Under the pieces are notes generated by a model. It did no database searches, had not been told where the DNA came from, and saw only the letters and a list, made by a program, of their open reading frames with translations. 64,000 nt of DNA, taken from the NCBI GenBank assembly GCA_945952105.1, contig CAMFGZ010000012.1, forward strand, positions 1 through 64,000, in the 5' to 3' direction. Position numbers and translations under genes: made by a program. This stretch comes from an uncultured Rhodospirillaceae bacterium (lineage in GTDB: Bacteria; Pseudomonadota; Alphaproteobacteria; Reyranellales; Reyranellaceae). Positions 51,131-60,306 of the stretch are shown here, piece by piece (position 1 is the first letter of the stretch; every line of letters begins with the position of its first letter).

Positions 51131-52372
51131 ATGCGACGCACGGTTTGCATCGTCAGCCCCGGCAATCTCGCGTCCAATCCGCGCGTGCTCAAGGAAGCGG
51201 ATGCGTTGCACGGCGCCGGATACGACGTGACCGCCATCGTCTGCGACTACAACGCCGCTCTGCGCGAAGCCGACGACGAGATCGAAGCGTCGGCCTCCTG
51301 GAAGGTGATCCGTGTGCCCCGCTCGGCCGACGAGGGCGTGACGGCACGGGCCGCCGCCTCGCTGGCCAAAGGATTGTCGGCGCTGGGAGCGGAGGTGCCG
51401 CTCGGCATTGCCGCGCGCAGCGCCCGCACGCCGGTCGCGGCGTTGCTGCGCCGGACGCGCGACGTGAAGGCCGATCTCTATATCGCGCACTATGTCGCCG
51501 CTCTTCCGGCCGCCGCTGCCGCCGCCCGGCGTCATGGCGCGCTGCTGGGCTTCGACGCCGAGGACTTCCATTCGGGAGAGAGCTCGGGAAGCGCCGACGA
51601 TGCCTTTCGCATGCGCATGATCGGGATCGTCGAGGGTGCGATCCTGCCGTCGTGCACCCACCTCACGGCGGCGGCGCCCTTGATCGGCAAGGCCTATGCG
51701 GCGCGCTACGGGATCGCCGCGCCCGTCACGGTCCTCAACGTCTTTCCCCTGTCGATGGCGCCGGCCGTGCCGCGGGTACGGGGCGCAAGGGAAGGGCTGC
51801 GCGCCTATTGGTTCTCGCAGACGATCGGGCCGGATCGCGGCCTGCAGGCCTTCATCAAGGCGATGGCGCAAACCGCCACGCACGTGACGCTCGACATCAG
51901 GGGCAGCAACCGCTGGGGCCATGGCGATGCGCTCCTGGCGCTGGCGGCATCGCTTGGCATCGGCGACCGGGTGAAGCTGCTACCGATGGCGGCTCCGGGC
52001 GAGATGGTGCGGCTGGCCGCCGACTACGACATCGGCCTGTCGCTGGAGACCGAGGTCAGCGAGAACCGCCAGATCTGCCTCACGAACAAGATTTTCACCT
52101 ACCTGCTGGCCGGAGTGCCGGTCATCATGAGCGACACGCCGGCGCAGAAGCTTCTGGCGGCCGATCTCTGGCGCGCGGCCCGGCTCTGCTCGCTGTCCGA
52201 CCCGGCAGGCCTCGCCCGGACGCTCGACACGCTTGCGTCGCCACCGATCCTCGCCGAGTCTGCGGAAACGGCGTGGCGTCTGGGGCGCGAGCGCTACAAC
52301 TGGGACAGGGAGCAGGACGTGCTGCTGCAATCGGTGGCCGCCGCCTTCGCGCGGCGGGAGACGGCGCGCTGA
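51131..52372 (+). CDS. family 4-like glycosyltransferase
   Basis: A 413-residue GT-B protein. The N-terminal VCIVSPGNLASNPRVLKEAD is the common SNPRV loop of GT4 enzymes. The donor domain includes LRAYWFSQTIGPDRGLQAFI, VTLDIRGSNRWG and DIGLSLETEVSENRQICLTN with KIFTYLLAGVPVI. The E-x7-E motif is degenerate, so activity is inferred. It ends in a one-base overlap with the next gene (TGATG). Confidence 0.82.
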   Translation: MRRTVCIVSPGNLASNPRVLKEADALHGAGYDVTAIVCDYNAALREADDEIEASASWKVIRVPRSADEGVTARAAASLAKGLSALGAEVPLGIAARSARTPVAALLRRTRDVKADLYIAHYVAALPAAAAAARRHGALLGFDAEDFHSGESSGSADDAFRMRMIGIVEGAILPSCTHLTAAAPLIGKAYAARYGIAAPVTVLNVFPLSMAPAVPRVRGAREGLRAYWFSQTIGPDRGLQAFIKAMAQTATHVTLDIRGSNRWGHGDALLALAASLGIGDRVKLLPMAAPGEMVRLAADYDIGLSLETEVSENRQICLTNKIFTYLLAGVPVIMSDTPAQKLLAADLWRAARLCSLSDPAGLARTLDTLASPPILAESAETAWRLGRERYNWDREQDVLLQSVAAAFARRETAR

Positions 52373-53424
52373 TGCGCCTGCTGCTGACCGCCGATCCGGA
52401 GATCGAAGTGCCGCCGCGCCTCTATGGCGGGATCGAACGCATCGTGGACGTCCTGGTCCGGCGCCTGCGCGCGTCAGGGCACACGGTCGGGCTGGTGGCG
52501 CGGCCGGGCTCCGAATGTCCGAACGACGCATTCTTTCCCTGGCCGGGGCTGAGTTCTCTGTCGCGGCGTGACACGGTGCGCAACACGCTCGCTTTGTCGC
52601 GGGCGGTGAAATCCTTCAAGCCTGACGTCGTGCACAGCTTCTCGCGCATCGCCTACCTGCTGCCGCATCTGCGCGGTCGCATCCCGCTGATCATGTCGTT
52701 CCAGCGCGAGCCGACCCATCGCACCGTCGGCATGGCGGTGCGGCTGGCCGCGCCGGGCCGCATCACCTTCACCGGTTGCAGCGAATACATCGCGCGCCGC
52801 GGCCGGCCGGCCGGCGGCGAGTGGCACGGCATTCCGAACTTCGCCGACACCGAAGGGCTGACGCTCGGTGCAACATCGGTGCCCGACGATGCGCCGCTGG
52901 TGTTCCTGAGCCGCGTCGAGGAGATCAAAGGCGCGCACTGGGCGATCGAGATCGCGCGCCGCACCGGCCGCAAGCTGATCATCGCCGGCAATCATTCCGA
53001 CCGCGACGATCCGGAGGGCCGTTTCTGGCGCGAGAAGATCGCACCGGAGATCGGCAAGGGAGGCGTCGAGTATGTCGGCCCGGTCGACGACGTTCAGAAG
53101 AACGCGCTGCTGGGGAAGGCGCGCGCCATGCTGGTGCCGATCCAGTGGGACGAGCCCTTCGGGATCGTGTTCGCCGAATCGCTGGCCTGCGGCGCGCCCG
53201 TGATATCGTGCCCGCGCGGCGCCCTGCCGGAGATCGTCCGGCCCGGTGTCGATGGCTTCCTGATCACGTCGATCGAGGAAGGCTGCGAGGCGGTGGAGCG
53301 CGTGGGTCCGCTGGATCGTGCCGAATGCCGCCGCCGGGCGGTCGATCACTTCTCCGCCGACGCCGTGGTGGCGCGCTACCTCGACCTCTACACCAAGGTG
53401 CGCGCCCGTCTGGCGCGGTCATGA
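52372..53424 (+). CDS. family 4 glycosyltransferase
   Basis: A 350-residue GT-B enzyme: N-terminal LLTADPEIEVPPRLYGGIER, acceptor-domain VVHSFSRIAYLLP, C-terminal PLVFLSRVEEIKGAHWAIEI, LIIAGNHSD, YVGPVDDVQKNALL and the E-x7-E motif PFGIVFAESLACG. Close to the trehalose/GumH-like GT4 group, but donor specificity is unknown. It overlaps the next gene by four bases. Confidence 0.92.
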   Translation: MRLLLTADPEIEVPPRLYGGIERIVDVLVRRLRASGHTVGLVARPGSECPNDAFFPWPGLSSLSRRDTVRNTLALSRAVKSFKPDVVHSFSRIAYLLPHLRGRIPLIMSFQREPTHRTVGMAVRLAAPGRITFTGCSEYIARRGRPAGGEWHGIPNFADTEGLTLGATSVPDDAPLVFLSRVEEIKGAHWAIEIARRTGRKLIIAGNHSDRDDPEGRFWREKIAPEIGKGGVEYVGPVDDVQKNALLGKARAMLVPIQWDEPFGIVFAESLACGAPVISCPRGALPEIVRPGVDGFLITSIEEGCEAVERVGPLDRAECRRRAVDHFSADAVVARYLDLYTKVRARLARS

Positions 53425-54713
53425 CACGAAGGGTTGCCCTGGTCAGCGGACATTTCCCGCCGAGCAATCTCGTGGGCGCGCAGCGGGCCCGCTTGTGGTC
53501 GCGATATCTTCCGGAGTTCGGCTGGGAACCGGTGGTGGTCACCGGCGATCCCGCCCAATACGAGGAGCGGCCCGATCCCGACCTCGAGCGGCTGGTGGCG
53601 CCGGGACTGAAGGTCGTGCACGCGAGGACGATGTCGACGCGACCGGTGCGGCTGGTCGGCGACATCGGCATCCGGTCTTTCCGCGGCTGTTACCGCGTGC
53701 TCGCGCAATTGGCGAAGGCGCGCGAAATCGACTTCGTCATGGTGACGATCCCGTCGAACTTCCTGGCCCCGGTCGGCCGGCTGATCCATCTGCGCCACGG
53801 CCTGCCGTTTGGCATCGACTATCAGGATCCCTGGGTGAATCGCTGGACCGGCAGCGAGAAACCCTTCAGCCGCGCCTGGGCCTCGAACAAGCTTGCCGAA
53901 CTGCTGGAGCCCTGGTCGGTGCGCGATGCCGCGCTCATCACCGGTATGGCGCCGGGCTATGTCGCCGGCATGCTGGAGCGCAATCCCGGCGTCGCCGCCA
54001 GGTCGGTGCTGGCCTACATGCCGATGGGTACCGCGCAGGAAGACTACGCCCTGGTCCGTGGCCTCGACCGCGCGCCTTTCCTGTTCGACCCGACGGACGG
54101 GCGCTTCCACATGATCTATGCCGGTGCGTTGCTGCCGGCGGGTTTCGGCGTGCTCGATGCCTTTCTTGCAGGGCTTCGCACCCTGCGGGAGCGGGCGCCC
54201 GAGGTCGCCGCCCGGCTTCGTGTCCATTTCGTCGGGACGGGCAGCTCGCCCGACGATCCGCGGGGCCATCGAGTGCTGCCGCGCGCGCAGGCGGCGGGCG
54301 TCGCGGAGATGGTCGACGAGCATCCGCATCGCATCGGCTACGTCGATACGCTCAACCACCTGATGCACAGCAGCGCCGTGCTGGTGCTGGGCTCGACCGA
54401 GCCGCACTACACGCCTTCGAAGGTCTTCCAGGCGATGCTGTCGGAACGGCCGGTCTTCGCGCTGCTGCATCGCGACAGCACGGCCGTCACGATGATCCGC
54501 TCGGCCCATGTCGGCGAGGTCCTGACCCTGACGGAAGGCGAACTTCCGTCCCCCGACGGCGTGGCAACGTCGCTACGGGCCTTAATCGAGCATCCCGCCT
54601 ACGACGCGGGGGCCGTGGATAGCAGCGTCTTCGAGGGCTATTCGGCGCGCGAGTCGACACGCCTGTTTGCCGACGCGCTGGACCGGGCATGTGCCACGGG
54701 TGCCGTGGCATGA
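53421..54713 (+). CDS. glycosyltransferase (GT-B, divergent family 4)
   Basis: A 430-residue protein. VALVSGHFPPSNLVGAQRAR and IDYQDPWVNRWTG place it among the WcaI-like group. The C-terminal half is FHMIYAGALLPAGFGVLDAF, LRVHFVGTG, RIGYVDTLNHLMHSSAVLVL and TPSKVFQAMLSERPVFALL. The donor Glu motif is not obvious, as in many GT4 relatives. ATGA overlaps on both sides tie it to its neighbours. Confidence 0.85.
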   Translation: MTRRVALVSGHFPPSNLVGAQRARLWSRYLPEFGWEPVVVTGDPAQYEERPDPDLERLVAPGLKVVHARTMSTRPVRLVGDIGIRSFRGCYRVLAQLAKAREIDFVMVTIPSNFLAPVGRLIHLRHGLPFGIDYQDPWVNRWTGSEKPFSRAWASNKLAELLEPWSVRDAALITGMAPGYVAGMLERNPGVAARSVLAYMPMGTAQEDYALVRGLDRAPFLFDPTDGRFHMIYAGALLPAGFGVLDAFLAGLRTLRERAPEVAARLRVHFVGTGSSPDDPRGHRVLPRAQAAGVAEMVDEHPHRIGYVDTLNHLMHSSAVLVLGSTEPHYTPSKVFQAMLSERPVFALLHRDSTAVTMIRSAHVGEVLTLTEGELPSPDGVATSLRALIEHPAYDAGAVDSSVFEGYSARESTRLFADALDRACATGAVA

Positions 54714-55879
54714 CGCGCCGCATCGGCTTCCTGGTCAGCCATCCCATCCAGTATTACGCGCCGATCTTCCGCGAACTCGCGCGGCGCTGCGATCTCACCG
54801 TGTTCTTCGCGCACCGGCAGGACGCGACCGGGCAGGGACAGGCCGGGTATGGCGTGTCCTTCGAGTGGGATGTCGACCTCCTCTCCGGATACGAGAGCCG
54901 GTTCCTGAGGAATGTGGCGCGCGTGCCGTCCACCCAGACCTTCGCCGGGTGCAACACGCCAGAGATTGCCGAAAGGATCCGGGAAGGCCGCTTCGACGCC
55001 TTCGTCGTGCCGGGCTGGTCGCTGCGCTCCTACTGGCAGGCGGTGCGCTCGTGCCGCCGCGCCGGCGTGCCGGTCATGGTCCGCGGCGATTCTCAACTCG
55101 CCGGTCAGCGCGGCGGTGCGGTCGGCAAGGTCAAGGGCGTGGTTTTCCCCCACATGCTGAAGCAGTTCGACGCCTGCCTCTATGTCGGCCGGCGCAATCG
55201 AGAGTACCTCGAACATTACGGCGTCCCCGCGAGGCGGCTCTTCTTTTCGCCGCACTGTGTCGACAACGACGCCTTCGAGAGGGCGAGCGACGCGGCGCGC
55301 GCTGCGGCTGGACGAGGGGGAGACGGCGGCCGGCGGCGTGTGCTGTTCGTCGGCCGCCTGGTCGACAGCAAGAGGCCGATGGACGTGGTCCAGTCGGTCG
55401 CAAGGCTGGTCGCGCAAGGCCGGCCGGTCGATCTCGTGATTGCGGGCGCAGGGGAACGCCAGGGCGAGATGGAAGAGGCTGCCCGCGCCGGTGGCGTCGA
55501 CGCGACGTTCCTGGGTTTCGTGAACCAGAGCAGGCTGCCGGCGGTTTACGCATCGTCCGACGTCGTCGTCCTGCCGTCGATCGCGATCGAGACCTGGGGG
55601 CTCGTCGTCAACGAGGCGATGGCTTGTGGTGTGCCCGCCGTGGTGTCCGATGCCGTGGGATGCTGGCCCGACCTGATCCAGCCGGGCGAGACGGGTGCCG
55701 TGGCCCCGCTCGGCGACGTGCCGGCGCTGGCCGCCGCCATCGCCTCGGTTCTCGCTTTCGATCCGGACGCCACGCGGCGGGCCCTGGCCGGGCGCATGGA
55801 TATCTACTCCCCGGCGCGGGCGGCCGAAGGAGTGCTCGAAGCCGCCGATGCGCTGGCCGGCGGGAGTGGGTTAAGGTGA
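54710..55879 (+). CDS. family 4 glycosyltransferase
   Basis: A 389-residue GT-B enzyme. The N-terminal IGFLVSHPIQYYAPIFRELA is typical of a GT4 subgroup in O-antigen loci. The donor domain has RVLFVGRLVDSKRPMDVVQS, LVIAGAGERQGEME, FLGFVNQSRLPAVYASSDVV and IETWGLVVNEAMACGVPAVV (E-x7-E). Start and stop overlap the adjacent genes. Confidence 0.93.
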   Translation: MTRRIGFLVSHPIQYYAPIFRELARRCDLTVFFAHRQDATGQGQAGYGVSFEWDVDLLSGYESRFLRNVARVPSTQTFAGCNTPEIAERIREGRFDAFVVPGWSLRSYWQAVRSCRRAGVPVMVRGDSQLAGQRGGAVGKVKGVVFPHMLKQFDACLYVGRRNREYLEHYGVPARRLFFSPHCVDNDAFERASDAARAAAGRGGDGGRRRVLFVGRLVDSKRPMDVVQSVARLVAQGRPVDLVIAGAGERQGEMEEAARAGGVDATFLGFVNQSRLPAVYASSDVVVLPSIAIETWGLVVNEAMACGVPAVVSDAVGCWPDLIQPGETGAVAPLGDVPALAAAIASVLAFDPDATRRALAGRMDIYSPARAAEGVLEAADALAGGSGLR

Positions 55880-56808
55880 CCCGCGTGACCGACATTTCCG
55901 TTGTCATTCCGACCTACAACCGCCTGTGGGCCCTGCCTCGGGCGGTGGAGTCTTGCCGGTCGGCCGGCGGCAATGTGGAGATCGTGGTCGTCGACGACGG
56001 AAGCACGGATGGAACCTGGGACTGGCTGCAGACACAGCGGGACATCGTGGCCATCCGGACCGACAACTGGGGCAAGGACTGGGCGGTCGAGACGGCCCTG
56101 GTCGTCGCGAAGGGCGAGTATGTGCGCTTCCTCGATTCAGACGACTGGCTCTGCGAGGACGCCAGCGCCGACCAATTGGCGCTGGCCCGGGAGACGGGCG
56201 CCGACCTCATCGTCGCGGGCTACGAGGACTATGACGACGAGAGCGGCGAGCGGCGCGTCAACGCGTGGGACGATTGCGACGACTTCATCGCCCAGCAACT
56301 CGGCGAAGGCTGGGCGTCGCACTATTCGGCCTTTCTGTTCCGTCGGGATTTGATCCGGGGGATTCCGCACCGGCAGGACTTCGCGCTGCGTGACGACCGG
56401 CTGTTCATCCTCGAGGTCGCGATGCGCCATCCGCGGCTTGCCGTCTATCGCGAGCCGGCCTTCGTGCACCGGCGCCATGCCGGCGACCGGCTGCAGCACA
56501 CGGCGGGCTTCAAGCGCGACCTGCGCTACTGGATGCACATCTCGATTTACCGGAAGGTGCTGGGGCTCCTCGAAGAGCGCGGCGAGCTGACCTCGCGCCG
56601 CAAGCAGGCGGCCATCCGCACGCTGTGGCCCAACGTGCGATCCTTCGCCAAAGCCTATCCGCGCGAGGCGGCGGAGGTCGTGGACTGGATCTACCGGCTC
56701 GATCCGCAGTTCGTGCCGCCGGTGCGGCCCGTGCTGGCCCTTGCCTACAGGCTGCTGGGGTTCGCCACGACCGAGCGTCTGTTGCGGCTGAGGTCGTTGC
56801 CGCAATGA
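55876..56808 (+). CDS. family 2 glycosyltransferase
   Basis: A 310-residue GT-A enzyme. The N-terminal ISVVIPTYNRLWALPRAVES, VVVDDGSTDGTWDW and the DxD-type FLDSDDWLCED are textbook. The middle has SAFLFRRDLIRG and a DDRLF block that may be the catalytic ED motif. GTG 55876 overlaps the previous stop; GTG 55885 is an alternative start. It is the only clear GT2 in the window. Confidence 0.93.
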   Translation: MTRVTDISVVIPTYNRLWALPRAVESCRSAGGNVEIVVVDDGSTDGTWDWLQTQRDIVAIRTDNWGKDWAVETALVVAKGEYVRFLDSDDWLCEDASADQLALARETGADLIVAGYEDYDDESGERRVNAWDDCDDFIAQQLGEGWASHYSAFLFRRDLIRGIPHRQDFALRDDRLFILEVAMRHPRLAVYREPAFVHRRHAGDRLQHTAGFKRDLRYWMHISIYRKVLGLLEERGELTSRRKQAAIRTLWPNVRSFAKAYPREAAEVVDWIYRLDPQFVPPVRPVLALAYRLLGFATTERLLRLRSLPQ

Positions 56809-58193
56809 CACTCGCTGGCGTCGCCGCGGAAGGACGGCCGGACAGGCGGTTGCGCGTCGTGCACTGCGTCGGCTTCTATTTTCCCGATTCGACGGGCGGC
56901 ACCGAGGTCTATGTCCGCGACCTGGTAACGGCCCTGTCGGCCCACGACATCGACAACACCATCATCGCCGCAACGGACGGTTCCTACGACCGCTATACGT
57001 GGAACGGCGTCGAGGTGGTTCGCTATCCCATCGATGCGCCGGAGATCCAGAAAGTCCGCGACAGGAGCGTGCGCAAGCGCCGGACCATGTTCCAGGAACT
57101 GGTGGAGGCGACGCGGCCCGATCTGTTCCATCTCCATTCCTGGACCAGCGGCGCGGGCCTGCGCCACCTTCGACAGGTCGCGCGCATGGACATTCCCAGC
57201 GTCGTGACGATGCACGTACCGTCGCCGATCTGCATGCGTGGCACGATGCTGCTGCATGACCGGCAGCCGTGCGATGGCCTGATCGACGACCGGCGCTGCG
57301 CCGAGTGCTGGGCGCTGGACCGCGGCCTGCCCAAGCCCGCGGCCTATCTCGTGTCTCGGCTGCCGCGTTGGGACGTGACGGACAGCTTTGTCTCGCGGCT
57401 CTCCCAGAGGGCCGCGACGTTGCTCTCGGCACGGGCGGCGGCCGCGACCAAGGCCCGGCAGCTTCGTTCCATGGCGACGCTCAGCGAGCGCATCGTGGCG
57501 CCCAGCGAATGGGTGCGTGCGGCGCTGGCCGAGAATGCCATCCCGCCGGAGAAGATGGTGGTGTCGGGGCAGTCCGCAAGCGCCGAATTCTCCGATCGCA
57601 AGCAGCGACCGCTCGAAGGGGCCGGCCGCCGCGAGATCGTGATCGGCTTCCTCGGCCGGCTCGAACGCTACAAGGGCGCGGACATGCTCGTGCGCGCGCT
57701 CGAACTGCTTCCGGCCGGCCTGCCGGTGCAGCTGCGGATCGCCGGCGTCGGCCAGGATGCACGCTTCGCCAAGCGCATGGAAAAAGCCGCGCAGAAGGAT
57801 TCGCGCATCCAGTTGATGGGCCTGGTCAAGCACGAGAAGGTGCCGGAATTCCTGGCCGACATCGACGTGCTCGCGGTGCCGTCGCGTTACATGGAAACCG
57901 GCCCGATCGTCGTGCAGGAGGCACGGGCGCTCGGTATCCCGGTGATGGGCGCCGATCTCGGCGGCATTTCCGAGCGCGTCCATCATGGTGTGGACGGTTG
58001 GCTGCTGCCGTTCGACGACCCCCGGCCCTGGGCGGAGGCGATCCGGGTCGCCGCCACCGACCGCGCCGAGGTGGCGCGCCTGTCGAGCAACATGCAGCGC
58101 ACGCGATCGATCGACGACGTGGCCGACGACATGGCCGTGCTCTATCGCGAGATCATGGCCGAACGCCGACGGCCTGCCGAGGACGGCCGATAG
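56805..58193 (+). CDS. family 4 glycosyltransferase with Cys-rich insert
   Basis: A 462-residue GT-B enzyme: FYFPDSTGGTEVYVRDLVTA, LFHLHSWTSGAGLRHLRQ, then an insert PICMRGTMLLHDRQPCDGLI and DDRRCAECWALDRG with a C...C...CxxC pattern. This pattern is seen in a subset of GT4 enzymes and may bind Zn. The donor domain has VIGFLGRLERYKGADMLVRA, LRIAGVGQD, LMGLVKHEKVPEFLADIDVL and YMETGPIVVQEARALGIPVM (E-x7-E). The next start overlaps its stop by one base (TAGTG). Confidence 0.92.
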   Translation: MTLAGVAAEGRPDRRLRVVHCVGFYFPDSTGGTEVYVRDLVTALSAHDIDNTIIAATDGSYDRYTWNGVEVVRYPIDAPEIQKVRDRSVRKRRTMFQELVEATRPDLFHLHSWTSGAGLRHLRQVARMDIPSVVTMHVPSPICMRGTMLLHDRQPCDGLIDDRRCAECWALDRGLPKPAAYLVSRLPRWDVTDSFVSRLSQRAATLLSARAAAATKARQLRSMATLSERIVAPSEWVRAALAENAIPPEKMVVSGQSASAEFSDRKQRPLEGAGRREIVIGFLGRLERYKGADMLVRALELLPAGLPVQLRIAGVGQDARFAKRMEKAAQKDSRIQLMGLVKHEKVPEFLADIDVLAVPSRYMETGPIVVQEARALGIPVMGADLGGISERVHHGVDGWLLPFDDPRPWAEAIRVAATDRAEVARLSSNMQRTRSIDDVADDMAVLYREIMAERRRPAEDGR

Positions 58194-59185
58194 TGCCGCT
58201 GCGCTCGCCTCTGAACCTCTTCTACGAGGAGCCGGACTCGGATCGATGGGCGCCGTTCGATCGCTATCCGCGCCGGCTCGTGCGCTGGGCGCTGCGCGGC
58301 CCCAAGCAACCCGGCGGCACGATGCGCGTCTATCTCAACCTCTGTGCCGGCCTCGACCGGCTGAACGTGCCGTATCGCATCAACGACTATCGCCACATCC
58401 GGGAGAATCCGCATGAGCTGGCCTGCGTGATCGGCCAGCCGCATGTTCTGGCGAAGCTGCCGCAGGAGACGCCCATCCTGTTCGGCACCTCCATCTACAA
58501 CCACCCCAGCGACGACCCCGAACTCCTGTGCCGTCGCAGGATTCGTCGCGTCCTGGTGCCGAGCCCGTGGGTCGAGAGGATGTTCTCGACGGTTTGGCCG
58601 GGAAGTATCAGCGTCTGGCCGTCCGGCATCGACACCGATCGCTGGTCGCCGTCCCGCCGCGCCAACAAAGACGTCGACGTGCTGATCTACGACAAGATCG
58701 TCCGGCATCGCAGCCGCTACATGCGCACCATCGTCGAGCCCATCCTCGTCGAGCTGCGGCGCCGGCGTCTCAGCGTGGAGGTGCTTCGCTACGGCTTCTA
58801 CCGCGAGGAGCGGCTGCACGATCTCAGCAGGCGCACGCGCGCGATGATCTACCTCAGCCATCACGAGACGCAGGGATTGGCCGCCCAGCAGATGCTTGCC
58901 TCCGACGTGCCGTTGTTCGCCTGGGACCATGGCGGGCTGTGGAAGGACCCGAAATACGCGCCGCACCTCGTGCGCTTCGGACCGGTGACGTCGGTGCCGT
59001 ACTGGGACGAGCGGTGCGGCATGAAGTTCAAGGGGAGCGGCGACCTGCTGCCGGGGTTCGACAGGTTCTGGTTCGGCGTCGAGGCGGGCCTCTACGCGCC
59101 GCGCGAGATGATCGCGGAGAAGTTCACGCTGGAAAGCCAGGCCATGGCCTATCTTGCGCTGGTCGACGCCTACGGTCCCGGCTGA
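58193..59185 (+). CDS. glycosyltransferase-like protein, unclassified
   Basis: A 330-residue protein with a GTG start that shares one base with the upstream stop. The first half (LNLFYEEPDSDRWAPFDRYP, ACVIGQPHVLAKLP) resembles the acceptor domain of GT-B enzymes. The second half has ISVWPSGIDTDRWSP and YLSHHETQGLAAQQMLASDV, which looks like a weakened E-x7-E donor motif, followed by PLFAWDHGGLW. I infer a divergent glycosyltransferase, the last gene of the forward cluster block. It converges with the GNAT gene 6 bases away. Confidence 0.72.
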   Translation: MPLRSPLNLFYEEPDSDRWAPFDRYPRRLVRWALRGPKQPGGTMRVYLNLCAGLDRLNVPYRINDYRHIRENPHELACVIGQPHVLAKLPQETPILFGTSIYNHPSDDPELLCRRRIRRVLVPSPWVERMFSTVWPGSISVWPSGIDTDRWSPSRRANKDVDVLIYDKIVRHRSRYMRTIVEPILVELRRRRLSVEVLRYGFYREERLHDLSRRTRAMIYLSHHETQGLAAQQMLASDVPLFAWDHGGLWKDPKYAPHLVRFGPVTSVPYWDERCGMKFKGSGDLLPGFDRFWFGVEAGLYAPREMIAEKFTLESQAMAYLALVDAYGPG

Positions 59186-59191
59186 CGATCC

Positions 59192-60304
59192 TCAGGCCCG
59201 ACCGCGTCCCAGGAGGCGCAGCAGGGCGCGCGGCAGGCCGAGTTCGACGAGGAAGCGCCGGGTCACGTCGCGCAGCCCGTAGGCAAAGGCCCTGAAGCTG
59301 GAATTGGCGTGGACGACGATGCGGACATTCACGTCGATCGTGTCGGTGTACCAGGTCTTGTAGCGACCCAGCGTGCGCATGAAGTCGAACAGGTTACGCG
59401 TCCGGGCATGGTGCTCGACGAGCGCGAAGAGCAGGGCAGCTCCGACGCGCTCATTCCGGAACGAACCGTCGCGCGCCGGCATGTAGTAGTAGGCCTTGCG
59501 GTCGTCTATGAAGCCGAAATGCCCCGCCGCGATCCGCCCGTCGGCGAGGACGAGCGAGAGATCGAGATGCGCGCGCATGCCCTCGCTGGCGACCAGCGCG
59601 TCGAAGAATTTTCCCTCCTTGTCGCGGCCGAGAGGACTGCCGGGCCAGGTGCGGACATGCAGGTCGCGGAAGGCGGGCCAAAGGGCGTCGAAGTCCTCGC
59701 ATCCGATCCGCAGGTCGAAGCCGCGGGCACGCAGCGTGTCGAGGCGGCTGCGCACGCGACGAAGGCGGTTCTTGTCCTCCGTGGCGTGACCGGGCCGCAG
59801 ATCGCGCACCGCCACGGGGGTGAGGATGTGGGTGCGCACGGTCCAGTCGTGGTGCGCCTGTGCGGCATTGACGATCTGGAACGTGGTGGGATCGCGACTG
59901 CAGAACTGCTGCAGATCGATCACGTCCCAGCGCTCGGACCGGGCCCCCAGAAAGGCGAGGATTTCGTCGACGGCACGACCGCGATGGATGCCCTTCCGCA
60001 CCAGGATGTTCTGGTAGTCCGCGAGACCGGCGACGATGGTTTCGACCACCTTCACCGCGATCCCGAGCGACCGCGTGCGCCGGAGACAGAGCGGCGCGAC
60101 GGCCGCGACCGCGCCGCCGGGCGCCTCGCGCGCCACGACGATGAAAAGCTCGTCGTCCGGCCGGCAATGGCGGAAGAACAGGAAGCTCCATTCCCAGCGA
60201 TAGAAGATCTCGGGAAATTCCATGCGGTCCACGAGTTCGTTCCAGTCCGGCCGAAGCCTCTCGAAGGCTTCGACGGTCGTCACCAGTTCCAGGGCCAGCG
60301 CCAT
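59192..60304 (-). CDS. GNAT (CelD/BcsL, acetyltransf_6) family protein
   Basis: A 370-residue double-GNAT protein of the CelD/BcsL type found in cellulose and exopolysaccharide loci. The N-terminal half starts WNELVDRMEFPEIFYRWEWS. The second GNAT half (LDLSLVLADGRIAAGHFGFI, AYYYMPARDGSF, VGAALLFALVEHHARTRNLF) includes the core strands. Probable function: transfer of an acyl or amino-acyl group to a sugar amine. It is the last of three same-strand genes embedded in the cluster, its start lying 2 bases after the methyltransferase stop. Confidence 0.88.
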   Translation of the reverse strand: MALALELVTTVEAFERLRPDWNELVDRMEFPEIFYRWEWSFLFFRHCRPDDELFIVVAREAPGGAVAAVAPLCLRRTRSLGIAVKVVETIVAGLADYQNILVRKGIHRGRAVDEILAFLGARSERWDVIDLQQFCSRDPTTFQIVNAAQAHHDWTVRTHILTPVAVRDLRPGHATEDKNRLRRVRSRLDTLRARGFDLRIGCEDFDALWPAFRDLHVRTWPGSPLGRDKEGKFFDALVASEGMRAHLDLSLVLADGRIAAGHFGFIDDRKAYYYMPARDGSFRNERVGAALLFALVEHHARTRNLFDFMRTLGRYKTWYTDTIDVNVRIVVHANSSFRAFAYGLRDVTRRFLVELGLPRALLRLLGRGRA

Positions 60305-60306
60305 CG

